46,032 bases of DNA, from the NCBI RefSeq assembly GCF_028737255.1, contig NZ_JAQZAN010000026.1, positions 48,301 through 94,332 of the forward strand. Reading direction: 5' to 3'. Made by a program: the position numbers and the translations under genes. The DNA comes from Actinomycetospora straminea (GTDB taxonomy: Bacteria > Actinomycetota > Actinomycetes > Mycobacteriales > Pseudonocardiaceae). Shown here piece by piece: positions 1 through 8,404 of this stretch; positions within the stretch are counted from its first letter, which is position 1, and each line of letters begins with the position of its first letter. The notes beneath the pieces were generated by a model. It had not been told where the DNA came from and ran no database searches. It saw only the letters and a list, made by a program, of their open reading frames with translations.

Positions 1-1
1 C

Positions 2-895
2 CCGCTGTTCGAGCGCACCACCCGCCGGGTCGACCTCACCCCGGCCGGCGAGGCGCTGCTGCCCGAGGCCGTGCGCATCCTCGCGTCGGTCGACGCGGCC
101 CGCGACCAGGTGGGCCGCGTCGCCGCCGGCGCGCTCGGGCGGCTGCGGATCGGCGCGACGGGGCTCGCGGCCTACCGGCACGTCCCGGAGCTGGTCCGCC
201 GGCTCGCCGCCGAGCTGCCCGGACTCGCCCTCACGGTCACGAGCGAGATGCTCACCCCGGCGCTCGAGAGCGCGCTCGCCGACCACCGCATCGACCTCGC
301 GGTCCTTCGCCCGCCGGTGCGCGACACCGCGCTCGCCCACCACGTCCTCGCCCGCGAGCACCTCGTGCTCGCGGTCCCGGCGGGGCACCGGCTCGCGAGG
401 GGGAGCAGCGAGGGACGCCCTGGCTGCGTCGGAGGCAGCGAAGGACGCCCTCGCTCCCTCCACGCCCGGCCGCACGCGCACCCCGCCCATCACGCGCACC
501 CCGCCCACCACGCGCACCACGTGCACCTGGCCGACCTCGCGGACGAGGACTTCGTCGTCTACGCGCCGCCGGGGTCGGTGGTCGGCGAGGCGGCGGCGCG
601 GGCGTGCCGGGGGGCCGGGTTCACGCCGCGCGCCACGCACGAGGCCGACCAGACCTCGATCGTCCTCGCCCTCGTCGCCGCGGGCGCCGGGGTGGCGCTG
701 CTGCCGTCGTCGGTGCTGGCGGTCGCGGTCGAGGGTGTGCGCTACGTCGAGATCGCCGAGTCCACCTCCCCGGGCCGGGACCCCGTCACCACCGACGTCG
801 CCCTCGCCTGGCGCCGCGACGACCCCCAGCCGGCCCTGGCCCGGGCGCTCGCCGTCCTGTGCCGACCCGACCACCCGGAGACCGCCCCAGCATGA
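2..895 (+). CDS. LysR-family transcriptional regulator, 5' truncated by window edge
   Basis: The frame is open from base 2. Its first residues (PLFERTTRRVDLTPAGEALL) are the end of a LysR winged-helix domain, so the start and most of the HTH lie upstream of the window. The rest is the periplasmic-binding-like effector domain (GLRIG-like strand, HLVLAVPAGHRLA, then a final domain ending near base 895). Between the HRLA segment and HLADLADEDFVVY the protein carries about 45 extra residues: two GSEGRP-like units and a His/Ala/Pro repeat, which normal LysR proteins lack. The stop is 13 bases before catB on the same strand, so it may share a transcript with the catabolic genes. A CatR/BenM-like role sensing muconate is inferred from position only. 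Family call is sure; ligand is not. Confidence 0.88.
   Translation, partial: PLFERTTRRVDLTPAGEALLPEAVRILASVDAARDQVGRVAAGALGRLRIGATGLAAYRHVPELVRRLAAELPGLALTVTSEMLTPALESALADHRIDLAVLRPPVRDTALAHHVLAREHLVLAVPAGHRLARGSSEGRPGCVGGSEGRPRSLHARPHAHPAHHAHPAHHAHHVHLADLADEDFVVYAPPGSVVGEAAARACRGAGFTPRATHEADQTSIVLALVAAGAGVALLPSSVLAVAVEGVRYVEIAESTSPGRDPVTTDVALAWRRDDPQPALARALAVLCRPDHPETAPA
405..457. repeat. Two near-palindromic REP-like units inside the LysR gene
   Basis: Two 23-base units at 405-427 and 435-457 share the core GCAGCGArGGACGCCCT. Each is a near-perfect inverted repeat around GGACGCC, and they are spaced 30 bases apart, so both are read in the same frame. They encode the GSSEGRP and GGSEGRP segments of the LysR insertion. 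This looks like a short palindromic repeat that entered coding DNA without breaking the frame. Confidence 0.6.
473..526. repeat. 18-bp tandem repeat encoding a His-rich stretch in LysR
   Basis: Two copies of an 18-base unit (cacgcgcaccccgccca plus t or c) lie at 473-490 and 491-508, followed by two 9-base partial units up to 526. In frame they give alternating His-Ala-His-Pro-Ala-His residues. The tract directly follows the REP-like units and seems part of the same expansion. Confidence 0.65.
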
Positions 896-908
896 GGATC
901 CCCGCCCG

Positions 909-2009
909 ATGAAGATCGACACAGTCGAGGCGATCCCCCTCGCCGTCCCCTACCGGCGGCCGTTCGCCTTCGCCAGCGGCGTCGCCACCCGCGCCGACCA
1001 CGTCCTGGTGCGGATCACCACCGACGACGGGCGGGTCGGGCACGGCGAGGCCCCGCCCCGGCCCTACACCTACGGCGAGACCGCGGCCTCGATCGTCGCC
1101 GTCGTCCGCGACGTCTTCGCCCCGCTGCTCGTGGGCGCCGACCCGTTCGCCCGCGAGCGGCTGCGCGCCGACCTCGCCCGCACCGTCGGCAACAACGCCG
1201 CCAAGGGCGCCATCGACGTCGCGCTCTGGGACCTCGCCGGGCAGGCGTGCGGGCAGCCGGTGCACGTGCTGCTCGGGCACGCCGCCGACGACGTCGCGGC
1301 CGCGCACATGATCGGGCTGGGCACGCCGGCGCAGATGGTCGCCGACGCCGTGGAGATGTGCGAGCACCACGGCGTCGAGGCGTTCAAGGTCAAGGTCGGG
1401 CGGGACCTCGCGCACGACATGGCCGCGGTCCGTCAGCTGCGCCGCGAGCTCGGCGACTCGGTCGAGCTCTACGCCGACGCCAACCGCGGCTGGGACGCCG
1501 ACACCGCGATCGTCGCCGCCCGCCGCCTCGCCGACTTCCACGTCACGATGCTCGAGGAGCCCAACCCCGCCGACGACGTGCTGGGCCGGCGGCGGATCGT
1601 GCGCGAGAGCCCGATCCCGATCGTCGGCGACGAGTCGACGATCACCCTCGGCGGCGTCGCGCGCTCCCTGCTCGACGGCGACGCGCAGGCCATCAGCGTC
1701 AAGGTCGCCCGCACCGGGTTCACCGACTCCGCGAAGATCGTCGGGCTGTGCGAGGGCCTGGGCGTCACCACGGTCGTCGGCAACCAGATCGACGGCATGC
1801 TCGGCACCGTCGCCTCGACGGCCCTGGCCTGCGGGCAGCGCGCGCTGGCCCGCCACCCCGTCGAGGTCACGAACTTCCTGCTCATGGCCGACGACGTCCT
1901 CGCCGAGCCGCCGGTGATCGCCGACGGCCGCGCCGCCGCCCGTCAGGCCCCCGGCCTCGGCGTCGCCATCGACCCCGACAAGCTCGCCCACTACCGCACC
2001 GACAGATGA
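909..2009 (+). CDS. catB: Muconate cycloisomerase (enolase superfamily, MLE subgroup)
   Basis: Cycloisomerises cis,cis-muconate to (+)-muconolactone in the catechol branch of the beta-ketoadipate pathway; cytosolic, divalent-metal dependent. The 366-residue protein has the N-terminal capping domain and a barrel with the expected K160-x-K162 pair, metal ligands D190 (ADANRGW), E216 (EEPN) and D241 (GDES), and the second catalytic lysine K265 (SVKVAR). Length is typical of the subgroup. ATG at 909 was chosen because it gives the classic MKIDTVEAIPLAVPY N-terminus. catC follows immediately, which makes muconate the likely substrate; on sequence alone a dipeptide epimerase or other MLE-type enzyme could not be excluded. 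catA, the dioxygenase that makes muconate, is not in the window. Confidence 0.9.
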   Translation: MKIDTVEAIPLAVPYRRPFAFASGVATRADHVLVRITTDDGRVGHGEAPPRPYTYGETAASIVAVVRDVFAPLLVGADPFARERLRADLARTVGNNAAKGAIDVALWDLAGQACGQPVHVLLGHAADDVAAAHMIGLGTPAQMVADAVEMCEHHGVEAFKVKVGRDLAHDMAAVRQLRRELGDSVELYADANRGWDADTAIVAARRLADFHVTMLEEPNPADDVLGRRRIVRESPIPIVGDESTITLGGVARSLLDGDAQAISVKVARTGFTDSAKIVGLCEGLGVTTVVGNQIDGMLGTVASTALACGQRALARHPVEVTNFLLMADDVLAEPPVIADGRAAARQAPGLGVAIDPDKLAHYRTDR

Positions 2010-2013
2010 ACGA

Positions 2014-2060
2014 GCGTGGCGTCCACGCTGACACTCGACGTCAGGAAATCCCCCACCTCG
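2014..2060 (+). repeat. 47-bp dispersed stem-loop repeat, copy A
   Basis: First copy of a dispersed intergenic repeat, lying between the catB stop and the catC start. About 43 of 47 bases match copy C (21548-21594, opposite strand) and about 40 match copy B (20739-20785), counted by eye. Its core is a stem-loop with CTGAC and GTCAG arms and a 7-base loop (ACTCGAC). Here it sits inside an operon, so it could act as an RNA-processing or attenuation site rather than a full terminator. Confidence 0.75.
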
Positions 2061-2077
2061 ATCCCGAGGAGCACCCC

Positions 2078-2359
2078 GTGCAGTTCCTCGTCCGCATGGA
2101 CGTCCGCCTCCCCCACGACATGCCGCAGGACGTCGCCGACGACCTCCGCGCCCGGGAGCGCGAGCGCGCCCACGAGATCCAGCGCACCGGCAAGTGGCCG
2201 GAGCTCTGGCGGGTGGTCGGGCGCTACGCCAACGTCAGCCGCTTCGACGTCGAGTCCGGCGACGAGCTCCACCAGCTGCTCTCGAGCCTGCCGCTGTTCC
2301 CGTACATGGAGATCGAGGTCACCGCGCTGACCGTGCACCCGTCGAAGCTCGACTCCTGA
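2078..2359 (+). CDS. catC: Muconolactone delta-isomerase
   Basis: Isomerises muconolactone to 3-oxoadipate enol-lactone. The 93-residue product (usual length 90-97) has the family's near-invariant segments: FLVRMDVRLPHDMP at the start, RERERAHEIQRTGKWPELWR in the middle and the C-terminal SLPLFPYMEIEVTALTVHP. GTG at 2078 follows AGGAGCACCCC, giving a Shine-Dalgarno site and the expected short N-terminus. The reading frame stays open upstream through catB, but that is shadow coding. It lies 68 bases after catB, with a dispersed repeat in the gap, and 51 bases before pcaD, all on one strand. This is one of the most secure calls in the window. Confidence 0.96.
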   Translation: MQFLVRMDVRLPHDMPQDVADDLRARERERAHEIQRTGKWPELWRVVGRYANVSRFDVESGDELHQLLSSLPLFPYMEIEVTALTVHPSKLDS

Positions 2360-2410
2360 TGGGCGGAATCCCCGGGTTCACCACGACCGGTCACCGGGCA
2401 CGGTGAGGGC

Positions 2411-3175
2411 GTGAAGCTGCACCACGTCCTCGAGGGTCCCGACGACGCGCCGCCGCTGGTGCTGCTCTGCTCGTTGGGCAGCACGGTCGACATGTGGGCG
2501 CCGCAGCGCCGCGAGCTGGCCGACGAGTTCCGGCTGATCTCGGTCGACCACCGCGGCCACGGCGGCTCGCCGGTGCCCGACGGCCCGTACTCCGTCGAGG
2601 AGCTCGCCCGCGACGTCCTGGAGACCCTCGACGACCTCGGCGTCGAGCGCGCCTCGTTCGCCGGGGTGAGCCTCGGCGGCGCGATCGCGCAGTGGATCGG
2701 CCTGCACGCCCCGGAGCGGGCGAGCTCGCTCGCCATGCTCTGCACCGCGGCCCGCTTCCCCAACGCCGACACCTTCCGCCAGCGCGCGCAGACCGCCCGC
2801 GCCGACGGGGTCGCGTCGATCGCCGACGCGGTGGTCGCGCGCTGGTTCACCGACGACTACGCGCAGGCCGAGCCCGAGACCGTGTCCCGGATGCGCGACA
2901 TGATCGCCGGGACACCCGCCGAGGGCTACGCGAGCTGCTGCGAGGCCGTCGCCGGCTGGGACGTCGTCGACGAGCTGGGCGGCATCGCGGCGCCGACCCT
3001 CGTCGTCAGCGGCGTCGAGGACCCGGCGACCCCGCCCGAACACCAGCAGATCCTCGCCGACGGCATCCCGGGCGCGCGGCTCGAGTCGGTCACGGACGCG
3101 GCGCACCTGGCGTCGTTCCAGCGCCCCGACGTCGTGACGCCGCTGCTGCGCGAGCACGCGAAGGGGGCGCAGTGA
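2411..3175 (+). CDS. pcaD: 3-oxoadipate enol-lactonase (alpha/beta hydrolase)
   Basis: Hydrolyses 3-oxoadipate enol-lactone to 3-oxoadipate, the point where the catechol and protocatechuate branches meet. The 254-residue alpha/beta-hydrolase begins with LHHVLEGPDDAPPLVLLCSLG and carries the nucleophile elbow GVSLGG (S87), the acid D204 in SGVEDPATPPEH and H232 in DAAHLASFQ. The internal motif DHRGHGGSP is typical of PcaD. The start is GTG at 2411. Its TGA overlaps the GTG of pcaI by four bases, implying translational coupling. It is the stand-alone form, not fused to PcaC (4-carboxymuconolactone decarboxylase), which fits a locus devoted to the catechol branch. Confidence 0.93.
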   Translation: MKLHHVLEGPDDAPPLVLLCSLGSTVDMWAPQRRELADEFRLISVDHRGHGGSPVPDGPYSVEELARDVLETLDDLGVERASFAGVSLGGAIAQWIGLHAPERASSLAMLCTAARFPNADTFRQRAQTARADGVASIADAVVARWFTDDYAQAEPETVSRMRDMIAGTPAEGYASCCEAVAGWDVVDELGGIAAPTLVVSGVEDPATPPEHQQILADGIPGARLESVTDAAHLASFQRPDVVTPLLREHAKGAQ

Positions 3176-3945
3176 TCGACAAGACCGTCGCGTCGGCCGA
3201 CGAGGCCGTCGCCGACATCGCGGACGGGGCGTCGCTCGCCGTCGGCGGCTTCGGCCTGTCGGGCGTGCCGATCGTGCTCATCGACGCCATCTCGCGCGGC
3301 TCGGCCACCGGCCTGCACGTGGCGTCGAACAACTGCGGCACCGACGGCTGGGGCCTGGGCATCCTGCTCGAGCAGCACCGCATCGCCCGCGTCGTCGCCT
3401 CCTACATCGGCGAGAACAAGGAGTTCGGCCGCCAGTACCTGGCCGGCGAGCTCGAGGTCGAGCTGACCCCGCAGGGCACGCTCGCCGAGCGGATGCGCGC
3501 CGCCGGCTCGGGCATCCCCGCCTTCTACACCCCCGCCGGCGTCGGCACGTGGGTCGCCGACGGCGAGATGCCCTGGCGCTACGCCGCGGACGGGTCGGTG
3601 GCGGTGACCTCGCCGCCCAAGGAGGTCCGCGAGTTCGACGTCGACGGCCGGCGTGTGCCGTTCGTCCTCGAGCTCTCGCTGGTGTGCGACTTCGGCCTGG
3701 TGCGCGCGGCCAAGGGCGACCGGCACGGCAACCTCGTCTTCCACCGCTCGGCGCGGAACTTCAACCCGCTCGCGGCGATGGCCGGGCGCACGACGATCGC
3801 CGAGGTCGAGGAGCTGGTCGAGCCCGGCGAGATCGACCCCGACGAGGTCCACGTGCCCGGCATCTTCGTCCACCGCGTCGTGGAGCTGACCGGCGAGCAG
3901 GTCACCACCAAGCACATCGAGAAGCGCACGACCCGGGAGGCGTGA
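3172..3945 (+). CDS. pcaI: 3-oxoadipate CoA-transferase, alpha subunit
   Basis: With PcaJ this subunit transfers CoA from succinyl-CoA to 3-oxoadipate. The 257-residue product has the CoA-transferase family I alpha-subunit features: GGFGLSGVP near residue 25, [44 protein letters not shown] (positions roughly 75-110) and the TPAGVGT segment. The GTG start overlaps the pcaD stop. The same fold serves succinyl-CoA:acetoacetate transferases (ScoA), so substrate is assigned from the flanking catB, catC and pcaD. The acetoacetyl-CoA synthetase gene 1 kb downstream is a reason to keep acetoacetate as a second possibility. Confidence 0.88.
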   Translation: MIDKTVASADEAVADIADGASLAVGGFGLSGVPIVLIDAISRGSATGLHVASNNCGTDGWGLGILLEQHRIARVVASYIGENKEFGRQYLAGELEVELTPQGTLAERMRAAGSGIPAFYTPAGVGTWVADGEMPWRYAADGSVAVTSPPKEVREFDVDGRRVPFVLELSLVCDFGLVRAAKGDRHGNLVFHRSARNFNPLAAMAGRTTIAEVEELVEPGEIDPDEVHVPGIFVHRVVELTGEQVTTKHIEKRTTREA

Positions 3946-3946
3946 G

Positions 3947-4609
3947 ATGGCCCTGACCCGCGAGCAGATGGCCGCCCGCGCCGCGCGCGAGCTGACCCAC
4001 GGCTCCTACGTCAACCTCGGCATCGGGCTCCCGACGCTCATCCCCAACCACCTGCCCGAGGGCGTCGACGTCCTGCTGCACTCGGAGAACGGCCTGCTCG
4101 GCGTGGGCCCGTACCCGACCGAGGACGAGGTCGACCCCGACCTCATCAACGCCGGCAAGGAGACCGTGACCGTCCGCGAGGGCGCCTCGTTCTTCGACTC
4201 CGCGCTCTCGTTCGGGATGATCCGCGGCGGCAAGGTCGACACCGCGGTGCTGGGCGCGATGCAGGTCGCGGTCACCGGCGACATCGCCAACTGGGCGGTG
4301 CCCGGCGCGATGGTCAAGGGCATGGGCGGCGCGATGGACCTCGTCCACGGCGCGCGGCGGGTGCTCGTCGTCATGGAGCACGTGACGAAGAAGGGCGCGG
4401 CGAAGCTCGTCGAGTCCTGCTCGCTGCCCCTCACCGGCCGCGGCGTCGTCTCCCGCGTCATCACCGACCTCGCCGTCGTCGACGTCACGCCCGGCGGCTT
4501 CGTCCTGCGCGAGCTCGCCCCGGGCGTCACCACCGAGGAGGTCCGCGAGCAGACCGGCGCGCCGCTCCTCGACGCCGACGACCTCGCCGAGATGGCCGTT
4601 CCCGCCTGA
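3947..4609 (+). CDS. pcaJ: 3-oxoadipate CoA-transferase, beta subunit
   Basis: Beta subunit of the heteromeric CoA-transferase. The 220-residue protein carries the catalytic glutamate E47 in [11 protein letters not shown], preceded by [15 protein letters not shown]. Further family segments are [36 protein letters not shown] and the conserved [13 protein letters not shown]. It starts one base after the pcaI stop. pcaF (thiolase), the last pathway step, is not found after it; the next gene is an unrelated PAS protein. As with pcaI, an acetoacetate-specific role is possible but less likely in this setting. Confidence 0.9.
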   Translation: MALTREQMAARAARELTHGSYVNLGIGLPTLIPNHLPEGVDVLLHSENGLLGVGPYPTEDEVDPDLINAGKETVTVREGASFFDSALSFGMIRGGKVDTAVLGAMQVAVTGDIANWAVPGAMVKGMGGAMDLVHGARRVLVVMEHVTKKGAAKLVESCSLPLTGRGVVSRVITDLAVVDVTPGGFVLRELAPGVTTEEVREQTGAPLLDADDLAEMAVPA

Positions 4610-4844
4610 ATCCGCGTTCAACGAGGAATCGTTCAGCGAATCCTTGCCGATTCCCAGTTAGCCATCCTTTGGGGAGCCCCGCAGGGCGCTGACCTGCGCG
4701 TCGAGGACGTGGAATGTGCGACGACCGTATCCGCTGCGCGCATTCCCTGAGCCGTCAGCGAGCCCGGCGTGGTCATTCTGTTGCCGCGGACGCGACCGGG
4801 GTGGAGAGTCGGCAATTCTCCACTCCCGGCCACGAGAGGCGTCG
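4610..4844 (+). promoter_or_regulatory. 235-bp leader region before the PAS gene
   Basis: This gap is noticeably AT-richer than its surroundings in its first 70 bases (around 4612-4675). It probably holds the end of the pca transcript and a promoter for the PAS gene. I see no convincing -35/-10 pair, no strong hairpin and no conserved ORF. The frame of the PAS gene stays open back to 4716, but the RBS at 4833-4838 favours the later ATG. Confidence 0.3.
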
Positions 4845-5525
4845 ATGATCAAGCGTCGCGACCTGGCGGCGATCCCGGACGGGACGGTCGACGCCGTTCT
4901 GCGCAGCGACCGGCTCGCCGTGACCGAGCAGGTGGCGCAGCAACTGACCCGGTGCTCGCTGGACCGTGTCCAGCGGGTGCTGCTGCGGCTGCTCGCCCGG
5001 GCCGGGCTCTCCGACCCGGAGACACGGCAGGCCCTGCGCGCCGAGGCGGACGAGCTCGACGCGGCCGTCCGCGCCGCGCGGGACGTCCTGTTCGCCTCGA
5101 GCGGGGGGATCGGCCGCCCTCCGGACACGACCCCCGGGCGACGGCGGGCGGCGGAACCGGTGGTGGAGGAGCCCGTCGAGACGGCGCTGCTCGACACGAC
5201 CGGCGTGATCGTGTGGGTCAACCGGGCCTGGTGCGACTTCTGCCTGGCCAACGGCGGCGACCCCGCGACGGCCGGCGTCGGGCGCTCGTTCCTCGCGCTG
5301 TGTGACGCTGCGGGCGACCCGCCGAGCGCCACGGTCGCCGCGGCGATCCGTGCCGCCCTGCAGGGCGACCTCCCCGCGCCGGCTCGCGTCGAGGTGCCCT
5401 GCGACGCGCCCGGGCGGCCCCGGGTCTTCGACGTCCTGGTCTCGACCCGGCGCGACGACCACGGCGACGTCCTCGGGGCGACGGTGACGCTGTCCGAGGT
5501 CGTCCGGGTGCCTGACGGCAGGTGA
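4845..5525 (+). CDS. PAS-domain sensor-like protein
   Basis: A 226-residue soluble protein. The first ~90 residues are helical and rich in Arg, Leu and Ala; I do not recognise a named domain there. From about residue 110 to the end there is a PAS fold: ETALLDTTGVIVWVNRAW is the classic first strand, followed by FLALCDAAGD and a final strand pair ending VLGATVTLSEV. No kinase, GGDEF or ANTAR output domain follows, so it would need a partner or act as a ligand- or redox-responsive adaptor. ATG at 4845 follows GAGAGG at proper spacing. The TGA stop is embedded in a long perfect palindrome. Function unknown. Confidence 0.75.
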   Translation: MIKRRDLAAIPDGTVDAVLRSDRLAVTEQVAQQLTRCSLDRVQRVLLRLLARAGLSDPETRQALRAEADELDAAVRAARDVLFASSGGIGRPPDTTPGRRRAAEPVVEEPVETALLDTTGVIVWVNRAWCDFCLANGGDPATAGVGRSFLALCDAAGDPPSATVAAAIRAALQGDLPAPARVEVPCDAPGRPRVFDVLVSTRRDDHGDVLGATVTLSEVVRVPDGR

Positions 5526-5566
5526 GCAGAAAGAAGTGCTGGAGCACTTCTTTCTGCTCACCTGCC
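5517..5566. terminator. Perfect 24-bp-stem palindrome, bidirectional terminator
   Basis: Arms 5517-5540 and 5543-5566 are perfect reverse complements of 24 bases around a GG centre. The palindrome contains the TGA (5523-5525) of the PAS gene in its left arm and ends ten bases before the stop of the convergent acetoacetyl-CoA synthetase gene, so it can terminate both transcripts. The 19-base core GTGAGCAGAAAGAAGTGCT recurs at 45116-45155, so this is a repeat family and not a one-off terminator. Confidence 0.85.
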
Positions 5567-5575
5567 GGAGGCACC

Positions 5576-7567
5576 TCAGTCCCGCGCCCGCGCCACCACG
5601 TCCTCGAGCGCCTCCGGGTTGCGCAGCGCGTCCTTGCTGACGGCTTTGTCCGGGTCGGTGCCGGCGAGGATGCGCTTCACCGGCACCTCGGACTTCTTGC
5701 CGTTGAGCGTGCGCGGGATGTCCGCGACGACGAGGAACCGGTCGGGCACGTGGCGCGGCGAGAGCTGGCTGCGCAGCGCCTTCTTGAGCTGCCCCTCGAC
5801 GTCGGAGAACGCCACGCCCTCGCCGAGCACGAGGAAGCAGATCAGCTCGCCGCCGTCGCGGGCGCCCTCGAGGCCCGAGGTGTCGATGACCAGCGAGTCG
5901 AGGACCTCGTCGAACGACTCGACGACCTCGTAGAACTCGGCGGTGCCCATGCGCACGCCGCCGCGGTTGAGCGTCGAGTCGCTGCGCCCGCGGATGACGC
6001 ACGAACCCCGCGGGGTGATCAGGATCCAGTCGCCGTGGCGCCAGATGCCGGGGAAGTCCTCGAAGTACGACTCCCGCATCCGCGAGCCGTCGGTGTCGTT
6101 CCACAGCATCACCGGCATCGACGGCATCGGCCTCGTGATGACGAGCTCGCCGACCTCGTCGATGACCGGGTTGCCCTGCGGGTCGAACGACTCGACCGCG
6201 CAGCCCAGCGCGCGGCAGGAGATCTCCCCGCGCCACACCGGCACGGTCGGTGCGACGCCGACGAAGGCGGCGCAGGTGTCGGTGCCCCCGGAGACCGACG
6301 CGATCTGGAGCTGCCCGCCCACCGCGTCCCGGAGCCAGTCGAAGCCCTCCGGCGAGAGCGGCGAGCCGGTGGAGCCGACCGACCGGATCGCCGACAGGTC
6401 GAACGCGTCCCTCGGGCGCAGGCCCGCCTTGAGGCACGACTGCACGAACGACGCCGAGGTCCCGAAGAGCGTCACGCCCTCGTCGGCGGCCATCTTCCAG
6501 AGCACGTCGAGGTCGGGATGGCCCGGGCTGCCGTCGAAGGCGACGACCGTCGAACCCACCAGCAGCCCGCTGATCAGCAGGTTCCACATCATCCAGCCGG
6601 TGGTGGTGAACCAGAAGAACCGGTCACCGGGACCGAGGTCGTGCTGGATGGCCAGGGACTTGAGGTGCTCGACGACGATCCCGCCGTGCGAGTGCACGAT
6701 GCCCTTGGGCAGGCCCGTCGTGCCCGAGGAGTAGAGGATCCACAGCGGGTGGTCGAACGGCACAGGGTCGACGGTGAGCTCGGCGTCGGCGTGGTCGGTG
6801 AAGTCCGCCCAGCGCACGACGTCGTCGCGCCCGCCCCAGGCGTCGTCGGCGAGGTAGTCGATGCCGACGAACGCGCGCAGCGTCGGCAACTGGCCGCGCA
6901 GGTCGTCGACGGTGCCGCGGACGTCGTAGCCCTTGCCGTTGTAGAGGTAGCCGTCGACGGCGACCAGCACCGACGGCTCGATCTGCGCGAACCGGTCGAC
7001 GACGGCGCGCGCCCCGAAGTCCGGCGAGCACGACGACCACGTCGCCCCCAGCGACGCCGCGGCGAGGAACGCCACCAGCGTCTCGACGGTGTTCGGGGCC
7101 AGGGCGACGACGCGGTCGCCGCGCCCCACCCCGAGCGCCACCAGCCCGGCGCGGGCGCGGGCGACGTCGGCGCGCAGCTCGCCGTAGGTGCGCGCGACCC
7201 GGCGGCCGTCCTCGCGCACCGCGACGATGGCCGTGTCGCCGTCGGCGCCGCCCTCGCGGGGCCACAGCGCGTGCTCGGCGTAGTTCAGCGTCGCGCCCGG
7301 GAACCACTCGGCGCCGGGCATGGCGTCGGAGCCGAGCACCGTGCTCGGCCGGTCGTGGAACCGCACGCCCAGGAAGTCGACGATCGCGCCCCAGAAGGCG
7401 GGCAGGTCCGACGTCGACCAGGCCCACAGCTGGTCGTAGGTGTCCACGGTGACCCCGTGCTCGCGGGCCACGTGCTGCGCGAACGCGGTGATCCGCGCGT
7501 TCTGCACCGTCGTCTCGTCGGGGCGCCAGAGGATCTCGGGCTCGGTGGTCTCGGACGGGGTGCTCAT
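5576..7567 (-). CDS. Acetoacetyl-CoA synthetase (acetoacetate-CoA ligase)
   Basis: Activates acetoacetate to acetoacetyl-CoA with ATP through an adenylate. The 663-residue length and N-terminal region (ILWRPDETTVQNARITAFA, then YDQLWAWS and FWGAIVDFLGV) are typical of this subfamily of the acyl-adenylate enzymes. The adenylation motif YSSGTTGLPKGIVHSHGG lies near residue 285, and the late motifs GRSDSTLNRGGVRMGTAE and the C-terminal NGKKSEVPVKRI lysine region are present. Start ATG at 7567. It lies 17 bases after the methyltransferase gene, so the two probably form one transcript. Its position next to CoA-transferase genes suggests linked keto-acid metabolism; physiological substrate not proven. 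Confidence 0.92.
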   Translation of the reverse strand: MSTPSETTEPEILWRPDETTVQNARITAFAQHVAREHGVTVDTYDQLWAWSTSDLPAFWGAIVDFLGVRFHDRPSTVLGSDAMPGAEWFPGATLNYAEHALWPREGGADGDTAIVAVREDGRRVARTYGELRADVARARAGLVALGVGRGDRVVALAPNTVETLVAFLAAASLGATWSSCSPDFGARAVVDRFAQIEPSVLVAVDGYLYNGKGYDVRGTVDDLRGQLPTLRAFVGIDYLADDAWGGRDDVVRWADFTDHADAELTVDPVPFDHPLWILYSSGTTGLPKGIVHSHGGIVVEHLKSLAIQHDLGPGDRFFWFTTTGWMMWNLLISGLLVGSTVVAFDGSPGHPDLDVLWKMAADEGVTLFGTSASFVQSCLKAGLRPRDAFDLSAIRSVGSTGSPLSPEGFDWLRDAVGGQLQIASVSGGTDTCAAFVGVAPTVPVWRGEISCRALGCAVESFDPQGNPVIDEVGELVITRPMPSMPVMLWNDTDGSRMRESYFEDFPGIWRHGDWILITPRGSCVIRGRSDSTLNRGGVRMGTAEFYEVVESFDEVLDSLVIDTSGLEGARDGGELICFLVLGEGVAFSDVEGQLKKALRSQLSPRHVPDRFLVVADIPRTLNGKKSEVPVKRILAGTDPDKAVSKDALRNPEALEDVVARARD

Positions 7568-7584
7568 GGGCACCGTTTCTATCC

Positions 7585-8229
7585 TCAGCGGACCGCCAGC
7601 ACCAGCATCCGCGCCTCCACCCCGACGCCCGCGCGGTAGGGCGTCACATCGGCCGACACGAGATCCGCCCGTCCGGCCGAGACGAGATCGTCCACCTCGG
7701 CGCGGTAGCCGCCGGATTCCCAGACGTCGTCGAGGACGGTGGCGACGACGTGCCCGCCGGGGCGGGTGACGCGCACGAACTCCGCCAGCGCCTCGGGGCC
7801 GACGTGGCCGTGGGTCAGGGTGCCGACGCAGACGACGACGTCGTAGCTGTCGGCGGGCGTGCGCAGCGGGCGGGTGAGGTCGGCGGGCTCCAGCGAGCGG
7901 TAGGCCCCGGTGGCGCGGGCGCGCTCGAGCATCCCCGGGGACACGTCGACGCCGTCGACCGTGCCGACCTCGCGCGCGGCGAGCTCCGCACCGACCAGCC
8001 CCGTCCCGCAGCCGGCGTCGAGGACGGTGACGCCGACGCCCGCGACGCGCACGACCGTGTCGGCGGCGAGGCCCGGCGCGACGTAGTCCTGGCTCGCGTC
8101 GGCGAGCTCGTCGTCGTAGGTCTCCGCCCACTCGTCGTAGAACTCCCGCGCGTCGTCGGGTCCGCGCAGCGTGTACGCCCGCTCCATGTGCGGGTTGCCG
8201 CCGGTCGGGGTCGAGGGCTGGTCGGTCAT
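7585..8229 (-). CDS. Class I SAM-dependent methyltransferase
   Basis: A 214-residue Rossmann-fold methyltransferase. Motif I is VTVLDAGCGTGLVGAELA, motif II the acidic VDGVDVSPGMLERARA, followed by SYDVVVCVGTLTHGHVGPEALAEFVRVTRPGGHVVATV (post-II and motif III region). The N-terminus resembles Williams-Beuren-type methyltransferases (DDAREFYDEWAETYDDEL). ATG at 8229 was preferred; the frame is open to 8286, which would add 19 residues, and a later ATG (MERAYTLRG) is possible. It precedes the acetoacetyl-CoA synthetase by 17 bases. Substrate unknown. Confidence 0.85.
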   Translation of the reverse strand: MTDQPSTPTGGNPHMERAYTLRGPDDAREFYDEWAETYDDELADASQDYVAPGLAADTVVRVAGVGVTVLDAGCGTGLVGAELAAREVGTVDGVDVSPGMLERARATGAYRSLEPADLTRPLRTPADSYDVVVCVGTLTHGHVGPEALAEFVRVTRPGGHVVATVLDDVWESGGYRAEVDDLVSAGRADLVSADVTPYRAGVGVEARMLVLAVR

Positions 8230-8404
8230 GGCCGCGAGTCTCGTACGTGAGCGGAAATCACGGCTATAGCCGGGACCATCACTCACCTAGGATGACGGCG
8301 TGCAGAACCGCTTCCGCCGACGCTGACACCCGGCCCCGCCTCCGGGGCGGGTCCCCCGCGGGTTCGGTGCCCGGGTCGTCGCCGTCGAGGCGCTCGGCCA
8401 GGCC

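Noticed and set aside
786..1991. Long minus-strand ORF (401 codons) antisense to catB
   Set aside because: It is the GC-rich shadow of catB; its translation is low-complexity Val/Gly/Asp/Arg sequence with no domain, and catB has all catalytic residues.
3172..4609. Naming the CoA-transferase as acetoacetate-specific ScoAB
   Set aside because: Both share the fold and catalytic Glu, and an acetoacetyl-CoA synthetase gene is near, but the direct linkage to catB, catC and pcaD with a 4-base overlap favours PcaIJ.
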